Numbered from the stretch's first letter, positions 27,285-35,477 are shown. The stretch: DNA of 37,938 nucleotides from Comamonadaceae bacterium (GCA_947442105.1 CANEVH010000039.1:1-37938), one strand, 5' to 3'. A program made the numbers and translations. Notes: a model not told the origin generated them from the letters alone.

Positions 27285-28898
27285 CTATGGCGGTGATGCT
27301 GCAATGTTCATGCTTTTCATCCACTTGAAGACGGCACCGACCGGGGTTTCGGGCGAAAGCCTAGGGACATTGCTCCTGACGAATTGCTGCTGCGTTTCGA
27401 AGTTATCTATTGCCTTGCAATGCGCAAGCAGGAACTGCTGCAAGGAGTCAGGAATGACGAACTCCATCTTGAATCCGGCCATGTGATTGGCAGGCAGGAC
27501 CGCGTGCCTACTTGTCTCTCGGACCAGCGCGATGTACGGAACCATGTGTGGGCTCAGTTTGATCTCGGCATTGGCTCCCACACGCAAGATGTAGTCGTAG
27601 TCAACGATGAGCCGCCGTAAACCAGGATCGTTTTGCCACCATCTGACATTCTCAAAGCCGGGGCTAGCGCTACGGTCCAGTCCGCGCAGTTGGCCCAGCA
27701 AGTCCTTGGGCATATATACGGCGAAGCGAATCGAGGTCTTGTTGGGGAGGTGATAGGGAAATTCCTTGTCGTCGGTGGTGTAAAAGCCCTCGCCGTCCTG
27801 ATTCACGCCACCCACGGCGCTTTCCTTGCCCGAGAGTTCTTCGCTGATTTTTATGCCGCTGCCTTGGATGAGCGCCTCAAGTTTGGGGCTGGTGTAGTGG
27901 TAGCCGATTCGTTCGGCGTCCGCCGGCGCATCGTCCAAAATTACGCCACCGTATCGTGGTGCATCGATGGCCTGGCGAAGTTCCGGTGCTCGCTCGCCCA
28001 TGGAGCCACACACAGAACAGCCTGCGTCGCGGAAGTTCGTAGCCACATCGTTGACTGGAGACTCTTTGCCGGATAGGAAATCCTCTCTCGGCACTAAGAT
28101 GACCACAACGCGATCCCGGACGTAGGCCATCCAGTTACCTGTGTCATCCTCGATTTGGCGCCACCCGTCGGTAAAGTCTTCTTCGTCACCAAGTTTGACG
28201 CACTGAACCGGGCTGCTCGCGTGAAGCTTGGTGTTGGCGGCTACCTGAGCGTGCTGGCGCGGGCGGTCCGACAGCTGAGTCGCTGGTCGGTCGGTCAGCG
28301 GTCCGAGTTCAGCGGCAACGGGGTCAATCCTTGCCTTTTGCCCCTCACCGACAGTGCTATGCCTCACCATTTGCGCCGCCGCCTGAGCACCACCTGCCAC
28401 CGCCCTCCCCCCCATCAAATCCGCCTCCCTCTCCAACCCCACATCATCATTCACCCCCACCCCCCCCTTCATCTGAAAAGTAGGCCGCACCCGCCCCTGC
28501 GCTTGCTGCACCACATGCCAGGCCTCATGCGGCAAATGTTGCTCTTGCCCCGGCGCCAAATGAATGTCCTGCCCCTGCGCATACGCATGCGCGTTCAGCT
28601 GCGCGGGCTTGCCAGAATTGCGGTGCACCCGCACGCCCGACATGTCCATGCCTGAGAGTGCCTCTATGCCGCTGCGCAGGCCCTCAGGCAAGCCGCCTTG
28701 GGGGTTTGGGGCGCGCGCAGGCCTGGCAGCGGCATCGGCCGCTGCGCGCAGCTGGGCAATGCGCGCGTCTTGGGCGCGCTGGAGCGGGCTGTGGGCATAG
28801 GGGTTGGGGCCGCTGGCGCTGTGGGCGGCGGCTTGGGGCGCGTGGGCAGCGTGGGTGGCGTGAGTGAGGCGGCTGGGTTCTTTGTGGGGCAGGGACAT
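27285..28898 (-). CDS. DUF4157 (eCIS core) protein with ADP-ribosyltransferase-like C-terminus
   Basis: The 537-residue protein is a probable eCIS cargo toxin. Residues 1-167 are nearly identical to the paralogue encoded at 29468-31636. They include the DUF4157 domain with [25 protein letters not shown] and the HExxH motif at 124-128 (HEAWH). A linker with PVQCVK at 230-235 follows. The C-terminal part (about 240-537) is unrelated to the paralogue. It has GYHYTS (332-337) and GEGFYTT (369-375), with acidic residues such as Glu445 further on. This resembles the His-Tyr-Glu pattern of ADP-ribosyltransferases. The toxin part is visibly less GC-rich than the flanks, suggesting transfer. The toxin activity is inferred. 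Confidence 0.8.
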   Translation of the reverse strand: MSLPHKEPSRLTHATHAAHAPQAAAHSASGPNPYAHSPLQRAQDARIAQLRAAADAAARPARAPNPQGGLPEGLRSGIEALSGMDMSGVRVHRNSGKPAQLNAHAYAQGQDIHLAPGQEQHLPHEAWHVVQQAQGRVRPTFQMKGGVGVNDDVGLEREADLMGGRAVAGGAQAAAQMVRHSTVGEGQKARIDPVAAELGPLTDRPATQLSDRPRQHAQVAANTKLHASSPVQCVKLGDEEDFTDGWRQIEDDTGNWMAYVRDRVVVILVPREDFLSGKESPVNDVATNFRDAGCSVCGSMGERAPELRQAIDAPRYGGVILDDAPADAERIGYHYTSPKLEALIQGSGIKISEELSGKESAVGGVNQDGEGFYTTDDKEFPYHLPNKTSIRFAVYMPKDLLGQLRGLDRSASPGFENVRWWQNDPGLRRLIVDYDYILRVGANAEIKLSPHMVPYIALVRETSRHAVLPANHMAGFKMEFVIPDSLQQFLLAHCKAIDNFETQQQFVRSNVPRLSPETPVGAVFKWMKSMNIAASPP

Positions 28899-28950
28899 CA
28901 GGGTTTCTCCACGTGGGTTTTTCGCATCGCTAACACGGCCCAGAGCGCCA
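28394..28950 (-). repeat. Duplicated block, copy 2 (eCIS core plus 3' end of upstream gene)
   Basis: This block covers the first ~167 codons of the second DUF4157 gene plus 52 bases before its start. It matches 31139-31688 almost base for base. The outer 52 bases (28899-28950) differ from 31637-31688 at one position only. Beyond both ends the similarity stops abruptly. Confidence 0.9.
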
Positions 28951-28951
28951 T
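28898..28951 (-). pseudogene. 3' remnant of the GH18-like membrane protein gene, now a 17-codon mini-ORF
   Basis: The last 16 codons of the gene at 31636-34122 are copied here, ending in MRKTHVEKP and a stop that overlaps the toxin start as TGATG. An ATG arises at the junction (28951), so it reads as a 17-residue ORF. It may still act as a coupling leader for translation of the second toxin, or be a mere scar. Confidence 0.75.
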
Positions 28952-28953
28952 GA

Positions 28954-28968
28954 CCCCGATCATCGGGG
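28954..28968. repeat. Perfect 15-base palindrome, first copy
   Basis: CCCCGAT-C-ATCGGGG is perfectly symmetric. It starts a 41-base segment (28951-28991) repeated with one change at 29087-29127. It directly abuts the end of the duplicated block, so it marks the breakpoint. Confidence 0.8.
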
Positions 28969-28977
28969 GCGGGTCAT

Positions 28978-29294
28978 TCAGGGAGTTTGAGGGGAGGGGA
29001 GGCTAAAAGCAAGGCCTGACACCAAAGACTTTTTCAGGGAGTTTGAGAGGAGGGGGCAAAAGGCAAGGCCTGACACTAAAGACCAATGACCCCGATCATC
29101 GGGGGCGGGCCATTCAGGGAGTTTGAGTGGAGGGGAGGCAAAAGGCAAGGCCTGACCCCAAAGACGAGGGGGAGGCAAAGGCCTGACCCCAAAGACGCAA
29201 AGATAGCCTCGCGGCGGTCGCCGCGTGAAGACAACAAAGACAAAGCAAAGAGCTAAAGTTTCGGAGGGGAGGCAAAAGGCAAGGCCTGACCCCA
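28978..29294. repeat. REP-like repeat cluster, copies C to G
   Basis: Five copies lie at 28978-29029, 29034-29083, 29114-29165, 29166-29196 (short) and 29263-29294. The full unit reads TCAGGGAGTTTGAG, a G-rich tract, then AGGCAAAAGGCAAGGCCTGA and CCCCAAAGAC. They are all in the same orientation as copies A and B. The set resembles RAYT-linked REP sequences; the link is from memory of the motif. Confidence 0.75.
29090..29104. repeat. Perfect 15-base palindrome, second copy
   Basis: This is the same CCCCGAT-C-ATCGGGG palindrome as at 28954-28968, 136 bases away, again followed by a REP-like unit. The pair suggests a partial tandem duplication inside the cluster. Confidence 0.8.
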
Positions 29295-29467
29295 TAGTTG
29301 TTCGCCGAGTAGCCTGCCCTGAACCGGTCCTACGGGGCGCCGTCGCATTTCTACCTTGCTGCCCCTGGCGGCGGCTCCAAGCCTCGCCCGACTATCCGAA
29401 GCTGCGGCGCTCCCTGCCGCACGTCCTGCCTCCCGCAGATTGGCCGCGGCGGTGTTCTGGGGGGTGT

Positions 29468-31636
29468 TCAAGTCATGTGTGTGTCGTTCTGGATGGCGAG
29501 CTGCGGGCCCTTCGTCGGCGCCAGCCGAACCTTCACCAGTTCAGTGATACGGGCCGGTACCTTCTCGACGCTGCCATAGAAGACCAGCACGACCTGCTGC
29601 CAGAGATCGGACAGCACCGCGAGGTTGTGCTGCTCGCACAGGCAGCTCCACAGTACCCGCTCGGCCGCCTTCGGGCTGATCTGTTGGGCCAGCAACACCA
29701 GACAGGGTCCCAGAGATTGCAGGTTGAGCCGCTCGCCCACTGCATCGAAAACCGCGCTGGGCAGGGTGCCACCATTGTTGGCCCGGCGTTCGACGAGCCG
29801 TGCCACAAAGTCGGGCAGCAAATGTCTCTCCAGATCCGACAGCGTGTCATGGACCAGCGCATCCGCAGGATCGACTGAGAAGGCTGTCGTGTTGCTGTGC
29901 GCCGTCGGCTTGGAGCGCGGCATGTACGTGGTAGCCGGCACACCGCCTTCCATCCACTCCCAACGCCCGCCGTAGCGTTGGCTGCGGTTTTCCATCGCCA
30001 TCGGCTGGCGGCGGCTGAGCGCATTGAAGCTGTAGTGGTAAACGGCCACCGGAAGATTCTCGCGGTTGTAGAACTCGAAGTCGTAGACGATGGTGTGCCC
30101 GATATGTCGCTGAGCGTCGAACATCTCCGCCTGCACCTCCAGTGCCGCCCGACCCTTGTTGGTGTTCACGTAGTCCTTCAGGAACTCCTCCACGACGATC
30201 ATCTGGCTGTTGCACTCGCTGGTGCCGGCCACCAGGTTTTCCGCAACCTGCGGTCCCTTGACCTGCATGCCGCCCATGCTGTGGGCGATCAGGTGCAACC
30301 ATTCCCAGCCTTTGCCTTCGTTGCGGGCGAAGCCGGCGCTCTGCGCGGCATCGCCGGCGCTGGCACCCATCACCACGCCCTGGTCGACAGAGCGTTCGCG
30401 AACCGACCAGACTTTCAATTCGTCGGCGATGATTTGCTGGTTGCCGGCAACGCGGAAGGTATCCAGCGGTGTGGTCAGTCCCAGCGCGGAGGGGTCGGTA
30501 GCGCGCGTCTCATCATAGGTGGCCATACCGTTGGTCTGTGCGCCAGCCTCGCCGTAGATGGCGCCGTAGTGATTCTCTGCCTCGTAGTGCAGCACCACGT
30601 CATCCTCGACCATCACGGTCTGCGGGTAGAAGCTGCCCGTCAAGACCACTGGCTCAGGAACCGACAGCACCGGCCGGTAGGACGAATCCTTGTCCTGCAG
30701 TCCCTTCAGCACGGCTTCACGGGCGTCGGTGTTGAGGGTGCTGCTCGGGTAGAACGAGCCCAGGCCGGCGCGGAAGCGGCCGAACGGGTTGTAGACGTCG
30801 CTGGGCCCCCGGCTACTGCCGCTTCCCAAGGAAGCCTGATACGTGGCCGCCGTCACCAGCATGCGCTTGCTCCGATTGCGGCCTTCCACCTCATAGGTGC
30901 CGGACTGAGGCAGGTTCGGGTTGAGCTCGAGCTCCATCAGCGAGTTCGGCGGGTCGCCGCCTTCGGGCAGACCGGGCTCGGGCTCCCAGAACAGTTCGCG
31001 CGTGCTGGGGTCGACCAGCCAGCGGGCTTGCAGCACTGGTGTCGATGGTGTTCGGCGGAGCGAAGTGACAGCAGCAAGATCAGCAACAGGATCAGGAGCT
31101 GCAACAGCTACAGTGGGGTAACTTTGTCGAGGCTTCATCCCCACCGCCCTCCCCCCCATCACATCCGCCTCCCGCTCCAACCCCACATCATCATTCACCC
31201 CCACCCCCCCCGCCATCTGCATCGTAGGCCGCACCCGCCCCTGCGCCTGCTGCACCACATGCCAGGCCTCATGCGGCAAATGCTTCTCCTGCCCCGGCGC
31301 CAAATGAATGTCCTGGCCCTGCGCATAGGCATGCGCGTTTAGCTGCGCGGGCTTGCCGGAATTGCGGTGCACCCGCACGCCCGACATATCCATGCCCGAC
31401 AGCGCCTCTATGCCGCTGCGCAGGCCCTCGGGCAGGCCGCCTTGGGGGCTTGGGGCGCGCGGGGGCGTGGCAGCAGCGGCGTCAGCCGCTGCGCGCAGCT
31501 GGGCAATGCGCGCGTCTTGGGCCAGCTGGAGCGGGCTGTGGGCATAGGGGTTGGGGCCGCTGGCGCTGTGGGCGGCGGCTTGGGGCGCGTGGGCAGCGTG
31601 AGTGGGGCGGCTGGGTTCTTTGTGGGGCAGGGACAT
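29468..31636 (-). CDS. DUF4157 (eCIS core) protein with His-Me-finger-nuclease-like C-terminus
   Basis: The ATG at 31636 ([10 protein letters not shown]) overlaps the upstream stop as TGATG and gives 722 residues; an upstream in-frame extension lies inside the preceding gene and is rejected. Residues 1-165 hold the DUF4157 domain with HEAWH at 122-126. A linker with TPVLQARWL (199-207) follows. The C-terminal part contains [11 protein letters not shown] (446-456) and [10 protein letters not shown] (467-476). This spacing of His, Gly-Gly and Asn recalls His-Me-finger (HNH/NUC-like) nucleases of polymorphic toxins. A helical tail of about 140 residues ends the protein. It is probably loaded into the eCIS particle through the core domain; this role is known for the family, while nuclease activity is inferred. 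Confidence 0.82.
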   Translation of the reverse strand: MSLPHKEPSRPTHAAHAPQAAAHSASGPNPYAHSPLQLAQDARIAQLRAAADAAAATPPRAPSPQGGLPEGLRSGIEALSGMDMSGVRVHRNSGKPAQLNAHAYAQGQDIHLAPGQEKHLPHEAWHVVQQAQGRVRPTMQMAGGVGVNDDVGLEREADVMGGRAVGMKPRQSYPTVAVAAPDPVADLAAVTSLRRTPSTPVLQARWLVDPSTRELFWEPEPGLPEGGDPPNSLMELELNPNLPQSGTYEVEGRNRSKRMLVTAATYQASLGSGSSRGPSDVYNPFGRFRAGLGSFYPSSTLNTDAREAVLKGLQDKDSSYRPVLSVPEPVVLTGSFYPQTVMVEDDVVLHYEAENHYGAIYGEAGAQTNGMATYDETRATDPSALGLTTPLDTFRVAGNQQIIADELKVWSVRERSVDQGVVMGASAGDAAQSAGFARNEGKGWEWLHLIAHSMGGMQVKGPQVAENLVAGTSECNSQMIVVEEFLKDYVNTNKGRAALEVQAEMFDAQRHIGHTIVYDFEFYNRENLPVAVYHYSFNALSRRQPMAMENRSQRYGGRWEWMEGGVPATTYMPRSKPTAHSNTTAFSVDPADALVHDTLSDLERHLLPDFVARLVERRANNGGTLPSAVFDAVGERLNLQSLGPCLVLLAQQISPKAAERVLWSCLCEQHNLAVLSDLWQQVVLVFYGSVEKVPARITELVKVRLAPTKGPQLAIQNDTHMT

Positions 31637-31688
31637 CAGGGTTTCTCCACGTGGGTTTTTCGCATCGCTAGCACGGCCCAGAGCGCCA
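31139..31688 (-). repeat. Duplicated block, copy 1 (eCIS core plus 3' end of upstream gene)
   Basis: This is the source-like copy of the block at 28394-28950. It spans the last 16 codons and stop of the GH18-like membrane protein gene and the first ~165 codons of the first DUF4157 gene. It lies in the intact operon context, so it is likely the ancestral copy. Confidence 0.9.
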
Positions 31689-34122
31689 CGATGGCGATCA
31701 GGACCCATAAGAAAACATGGCTTTCGCGCAGGGGCTTTAAGGCCGGGTCAAAGGTGAACAGCACGGCGCCCACGATGAGCGGGGCTATGGCGTACAGGGG
31801 CAGGTAGCGGCCCCAGCGGTTGCGCCAGGCGCAGTTGAGCGCCATGGCTGCGCCGCCGACGGCGCCCACCAAGAGCAGCAGGTCAAAGGTGGCGCGCAGG
31901 GGCCAGCGGTGCTCGCACACCCAGCCGCGCACGGCCCGGTAGACGGGGTTGACGGTGGTGGACAAAAACGCGGTGTCAAAGTTTTGCACATAGTCGGAGG
32001 GGGTAGACAGGCCTTCGACGGGCAGGGTCCACAAGGCCACGCCGCCAAAGTTGTCTTCGAAATACACCAAGTCGGCAGCAAACTGCGGGCCACCGGTGCT
32101 GCGCGGTGACACCATGGCAATGAGTTTGCGCATGAAGATGCGCCGGTCGTCGCCGTGCAGCGCGCTGCTTTGGTCTAGCTTGGCGCGCAGGGCTTTTTTG
32201 CTGTCGGTGGTGGGCTCGGACAGGGTCACGATGTAGCGCAGGGTGAGGTTGGTGTTGGTCTGGTAATGGGCGCTGAGGTCTTCAATGCGTCCGTGCCGCA
32301 GGGTGGGGTTTTCGGCCTGGCGCAGGTAGTCCAAGAGCTTGTCGGCCGCAAAAGCGCCGGGCGTGGCAATGTCTTGGTCGCTCATCACCAGGTTGAGGGT
32401 GTAGTTGTGGGGGCCTTGGCGCAGGGTGGCGATGAGGGCCTCTACCAGCTGCTGGTAAAAGGCGTCAAAGCGCTGGCGCGCCGGCTGGTCGTGCGCGTGG
32501 GGCACTTGGTCCAGGTACAGGGTGATGCCGTCGCCCATCTGGACGGAGTTGGCCAGGTTGGGCAGCACGCCAAACAGGCGCGACTTCCAGCCGCCGAGCT
32601 TGCGGTCTATCAGGCCCAGCGCGTTGGCAGGCACTTGGCGCACCATGCGCGCAATGGTGGCTTCGCGCTCTTTGGCGTCGGGCTTGCGCAAAAACTCCCA
32701 GTCGTTGCGGTAGAGCGTCAAGTCCAGCGCCGTGCCGTGCACGCGCGCCTGCTGCACAAAGTCGGCAAACCCTGGATCCTCAAGCTCGGGCAGTTCCAGG
32801 CCGCCATCCTCATTGAAGGCGATGGCAAACACGCTGGCGCGGGTGATGCGGCTGAAGTCCACTTTTTGCGGCGTACCGGTGGCCCACCAGCCGGGAAAGA
32901 AGCCGTAGACCTGGCTGAGAATTTCCTCTTGCACGCAGCCACAGCCTTTGCCGTCCCAGGCGATTTTTTTGTCGAAGTTCAGCGTCTGGGTGCTGCGGCT
33001 GCTTTGCACCAGCCAGGCGCGCAGCTCGGGGGGCATGATGCTGGGCGCCAGTTCTTTCAAGCTGATGCCGGCCGAGGCGCTGGGCGGTGTGCCCGCGTGG
33101 CCCAGGGCGCGCTGGGCTTGCGCCTTGGCCAGGCGGCTATTCCAATCGCTGGGAGGGCAGTCTTTGGCAAAGTCTTGCTTGGAGGGGGGCGTGCGGCCCT
33201 GTTTGGCGGCGTTGGCGCTGATCAGATCGGCGGTGAACTGGCAGAGTTGCGCGTCCAGCGCGGCTTCAAACAACTGCTGGTTGGGGTATTCCACATTGAG
33301 CAAAGGGGTGAGCAACTGGGTGAGCTGGGCAATGTGCTCGGGCGTTAGCGGGCCGGGGGCGGGTGGCAGTGCTTTGGCTGGGGCGCTTGGCGCAGAGGCG
33401 GTATTGGCGGGGTTGGCGGGCAGCGGCGCTTCCACCAGCACGCCGTTGGCGCGGTCTTCTTCGGCTTGCTTGTCGGCGGCGCGCAAGAGTGCGGCTTCTT
33501 CCGCCGGGCCAGGGGTGGGCACCAGCAGTTCGAGCGTGGCCGCTTGGAGCTTGAACACGTCCAGCTGGGCGCGCCAGGGCGCGGGCACCAGGGCCTGCGC
33601 TGCGTCGGGCGACAAGGTCTTGATGGGCGGGGCCGCAGGGTTTGAGGTGGCTGAGGCGGCTTTGGCGGGGCCGGGTAGGAGCACGCGCAGGCTGAAGCTT
33701 TGCTGGGCTTGTTGCTGTAGCGCGTCGCTCACGCTGATGGTGATGGTGTAGGTGTTGGCTGCTTTGGCGGTGCCGCTGAGCCGGCCTTGCGCGTCCAGGG
33801 CCATGCCCTCGGGCAGCGGCGTGCCTTTGACGCTGTATTGGTAGGGCGACTGGCCGCCACTGGCCTCGAATGTGTAGCTGTACGGCCGGCCCACTGTTGC
33901 CGCTTCGGGCAGGCGCATAGGGGGCAGGTCCAAGCGCAGCGGTGCCAGCGCAGTGGCTGGCGCTGGCGTGCTGGCCTGCGGGGCAGGCGCGCTTGCTGCC
34001 ACGCTGGTGGTGCTGGCTTGGCCATAAAGGTGGGTGCTGCCCAGGCAGGCCAAGCCCAGCAGCGCGGCGCCGCAGTAGGCTTGCCAAGCGTGGGCCCTGG
34101 GGCGCAGCGGGGTGGGGGTCAC
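31636..34122 (-). CDS. Membrane-anchored protein with Ig-like and GH18-like domains
   Basis: The 828-residue product starts at GTG 34122, overlapping the AAA+ gene stop (GTGA). It has an N-terminal signal or anchor segment (residues ~15-33). A putative Ig (He_PIG-type) domain at 70-148 contains GGQSPYQYSVKGTPLPEGM. A long Ala/Pro-rich middle follows. From about 395 a glycosyl-hydrolase-18-like barrel is suggested by VYGFFPGWW and by DGITLYLDQ (531-539), the place of the GH18 DGxDxDxE motif. The catalytic Glu position is Asp538 and inner Asp residues are missing, so it may be inactive or altered. Three membrane segments lie at about 745-766, 773-791 and 802-820. Its role in the eCIS is unknown. 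Confidence 0.7.
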   Translation of the reverse strand: MTPTPLRPRAHAWQAYCGAALLGLACLGSTHLYGQASTTSVAASAPAPQASTPAPATALAPLRLDLPPMRLPEAATVGRPYSYTFEASGGQSPYQYSVKGTPLPEGMALDAQGRLSGTAKAANTYTITISVSDALQQQAQQSFSLRVLLPGPAKAASATSNPAAPPIKTLSPDAAQALVPAPWRAQLDVFKLQAATLELLVPTPGPAEEAALLRAADKQAEEDRANGVLVEAPLPANPANTASAPSAPAKALPPAPGPLTPEHIAQLTQLLTPLLNVEYPNQQLFEAALDAQLCQFTADLISANAAKQGRTPPSKQDFAKDCPPSDWNSRLAKAQAQRALGHAGTPPSASAGISLKELAPSIMPPELRAWLVQSSRSTQTLNFDKKIAWDGKGCGCVQEEILSQVYGFFPGWWATGTPQKVDFSRITRASVFAIAFNEDGGLELPELEDPGFADFVQQARVHGTALDLTLYRNDWEFLRKPDAKEREATIARMVRQVPANALGLIDRKLGGWKSRLFGVLPNLANSVQMGDGITLYLDQVPHAHDQPARQRFDAFYQQLVEALIATLRQGPHNYTLNLVMSDQDIATPGAFAADKLLDYLRQAENPTLRHGRIEDLSAHYQTNTNLTLRYIVTLSEPTTDSKKALRAKLDQSSALHGDDRRIFMRKLIAMVSPRSTGGPQFAADLVYFEDNFGGVALWTLPVEGLSTPSDYVQNFDTAFLSTTVNPVYRAVRGWVCEHRWPLRATFDLLLLVGAVGGAAMALNCAWRNRWGRYLPLYAIAPLIVGAVLFTFDPALKPLRESHVFLWVLIAIVALWAVLAMRKTHVEKP

Positions 34123-35477
34123 AGGGTTCTTCCTTCCTTGCGCAGTTCTTTGGACAGGCCAGCGCGCAAGGCACTGGCTTGCACCTGTTCGCGGCCCTGG
34201 CGGATGGCGCTTAGCGCAGCGTAGCGTACGACGTTGGCAATGGAGCCGCCAGAGAGCTCGTAGCGTTCGGCCAATTCTGGCAGGCGCACGTCAGCGCCCA
34301 GGCGCTGCTCGGCCAGCATGCCCTGCCACAGGCGCAGGCGCTGCTCGGCGTCTGGCATGGGGAAGTACACCATGGACTGGAAGCGGCGCGCAAAGGCCTC
34401 GTCCATATTGCCCCGCAGGTTGCTGGCCAAGATCACCACGCCCGGAAAGTCTTCCACGCGTTGCAGCAGGTAGGCGATTTCTTGGTTGGCATGGTGGTCG
34501 TTGGCGTTGCCTGCGGTGCTGCGCTTGCCAAACAGGGCGTCGGCTTCGTCAAAAAACAGCACCCAGTTGCGCGATTGGGCTTGGTCGAAAACGCGGGCGA
34601 GGTTTTTTTCGGTCTCGCCAATGTATTTGGACACCACCATGGACAGGTCGATGCGGTAAACGTCGAGCTGGGCCTGCTGGCCAATGAGCGTGGCGGTGAG
34701 GGTTTTGCCCGTGCCGGGGGGGCCGTAAAACAGGGTGCGGTAGCCGGGCTTGAGGCTGCGGGCCAAGCCCCAGTCCGCCATGAGCGTGGGGCCGTGCTGC
34801 AGCCAGGCGCTGAGCTGGCCCACCTCTTCAAGCACTTCGGGGTCGAGCACCAAGTCGTCCCACGCCAGGGGGCTGTGGATTAGCTTGGCGGGGAACTGGG
34901 CGTTGTAGTCGGGCTTGTGCCACACGCCGGTGCTGAGCCGCTGCAGTGCCTCGGGGCTGGCCCACAGCTGGCCGCTGAGTTGCGGCTCGCCGTGGATGGG
35001 TGGCTCTAGCCGCAGCAAGCCCCGGCGGGCAAAGGCGTGGGCCGGGTCCAGCAGCGCCAGCACCGCAAAGCGCAGCGCCAGCGAGTTACCGGCCAGCAAA
35101 AAGACGGCGGTCTCGCCCGTGGGGATGAAGCCACCATGGGTTTGGCCTTTGGTGCCGCCTATTTGCGTGTAGCCCCGCTCCAGCTTGGGGTCGCGCATGA
35201 ACAGCAGGTCCAGCGCGGCAGGGCGCAAATGGGGCACCAGCGCAAGCGCCAGCAGCAGCCTTTCTTGGCAGCTGAGCTGGGCCTCGCCCTGCAACTGCGC
35301 CAGTTCGGCGTGCACGCAGGCCAGCGCGCTTGCGCTGGGCAGCGCTGGCGGTGCCAGGGACAGATCCACAGGCGTTTGCGCAAAGTGCTGGTCTAGGCGC
35401 TGCTGCAGCAGCGCAGACAGCCAGTCCAGCTCCAGGTCCAGGGCCTGGGCGTGGGGGGTTTCAGCGCCATTCCACAT
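34119..35477 (-). CDS. AAA+ ATPase of the contractile injection system
   Basis: The 452-residue protein has an N-terminal helical domain (about 1-215) and one AAA+ module: Walker A GPPGTGKT (252-259), Walker B VLFFDEADALF with Asp310-Glu311, a sensor region ILASNLRGNMDEAFARRF, and a lid ending near residue 440. This matches the AAA+ ATPase found in eCIS loci (Afp15/PVC15-like), thought to aid assembly or cargo handling. The start at 35477 overlaps the tape-measure gene by 17 bases, and its stop overlaps the next start by 4. The eCIS assignment rests on the sequence type plus the neighbours. Confidence 0.9.
   Translation of the reverse strand: MWNGAETPHAQALDLELDWLSALLQQRLDQHFAQTPVDLSLAPPALPSASALACVHAELAQLQGEAQLSCQERLLLALALVPHLRPAALDLLFMRDPKLERGYTQIGGTKGQTHGGFIPTGETAVFLLAGNSLALRFAVLALLDPAHAFARRGLLRLEPPIHGEPQLSGQLWASPEALQRLSTGVWHKPDYNAQFPAKLIHSPLAWDDLVLDPEVLEEVGQLSAWLQHGPTLMADWGLARSLKPGYRTLFYGPPGTGKTLTATLIGQQAQLDVYRIDLSMVVSKYIGETEKNLARVFDQAQSRNWVLFFDEADALFGKRSTAGNANDHHANQEIAYLLQRVEDFPGVVILASNLRGNMDEAFARRFQSMVYFPMPDAEQRLRLWQGMLAEQRLGADVRLPELAERYELSGGSIANVVRYAALSAIRQGREQVQASALRAGLSKELRKEGRTL

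Larger units (their letters stand above)
28952..29467. other. 516-base non-coding spacer between the two toxin genes
   Basis: No convincing gene is present. The right-hand part (about 29295-29467) shows no recognisable feature. A 72-codon TTG-started frame overlaps the stop of the first toxin gene (29253-29471), but it runs into a repeat and is unconvincing. The left-hand part is built of REP-like repeats and two copies of a palindrome, listed separately. Confidence 0.6.

Noticed and set aside
29253-29471. 72-codon TTG-started frame after the first toxin gene, considered as an immunity gene
   Set aside because: Its end is made of a REP-like repeat, its composition is Ala/Arg-rich, and no ribosome site or domain is seen.
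29897-31342. 481-codon open frame on the plus strand across the first toxin gene
   Set aside because: It is antisense to a well-supported DUF4157 gene, has no recognisable domain, and is an effect of GC-rich codon use.
31637-31708. N-terminal extension of the first DUF4157 protein
   Set aside because: The extension lies inside the upstream gene, and the paralogue starts at the same [10 protein letters not shown].
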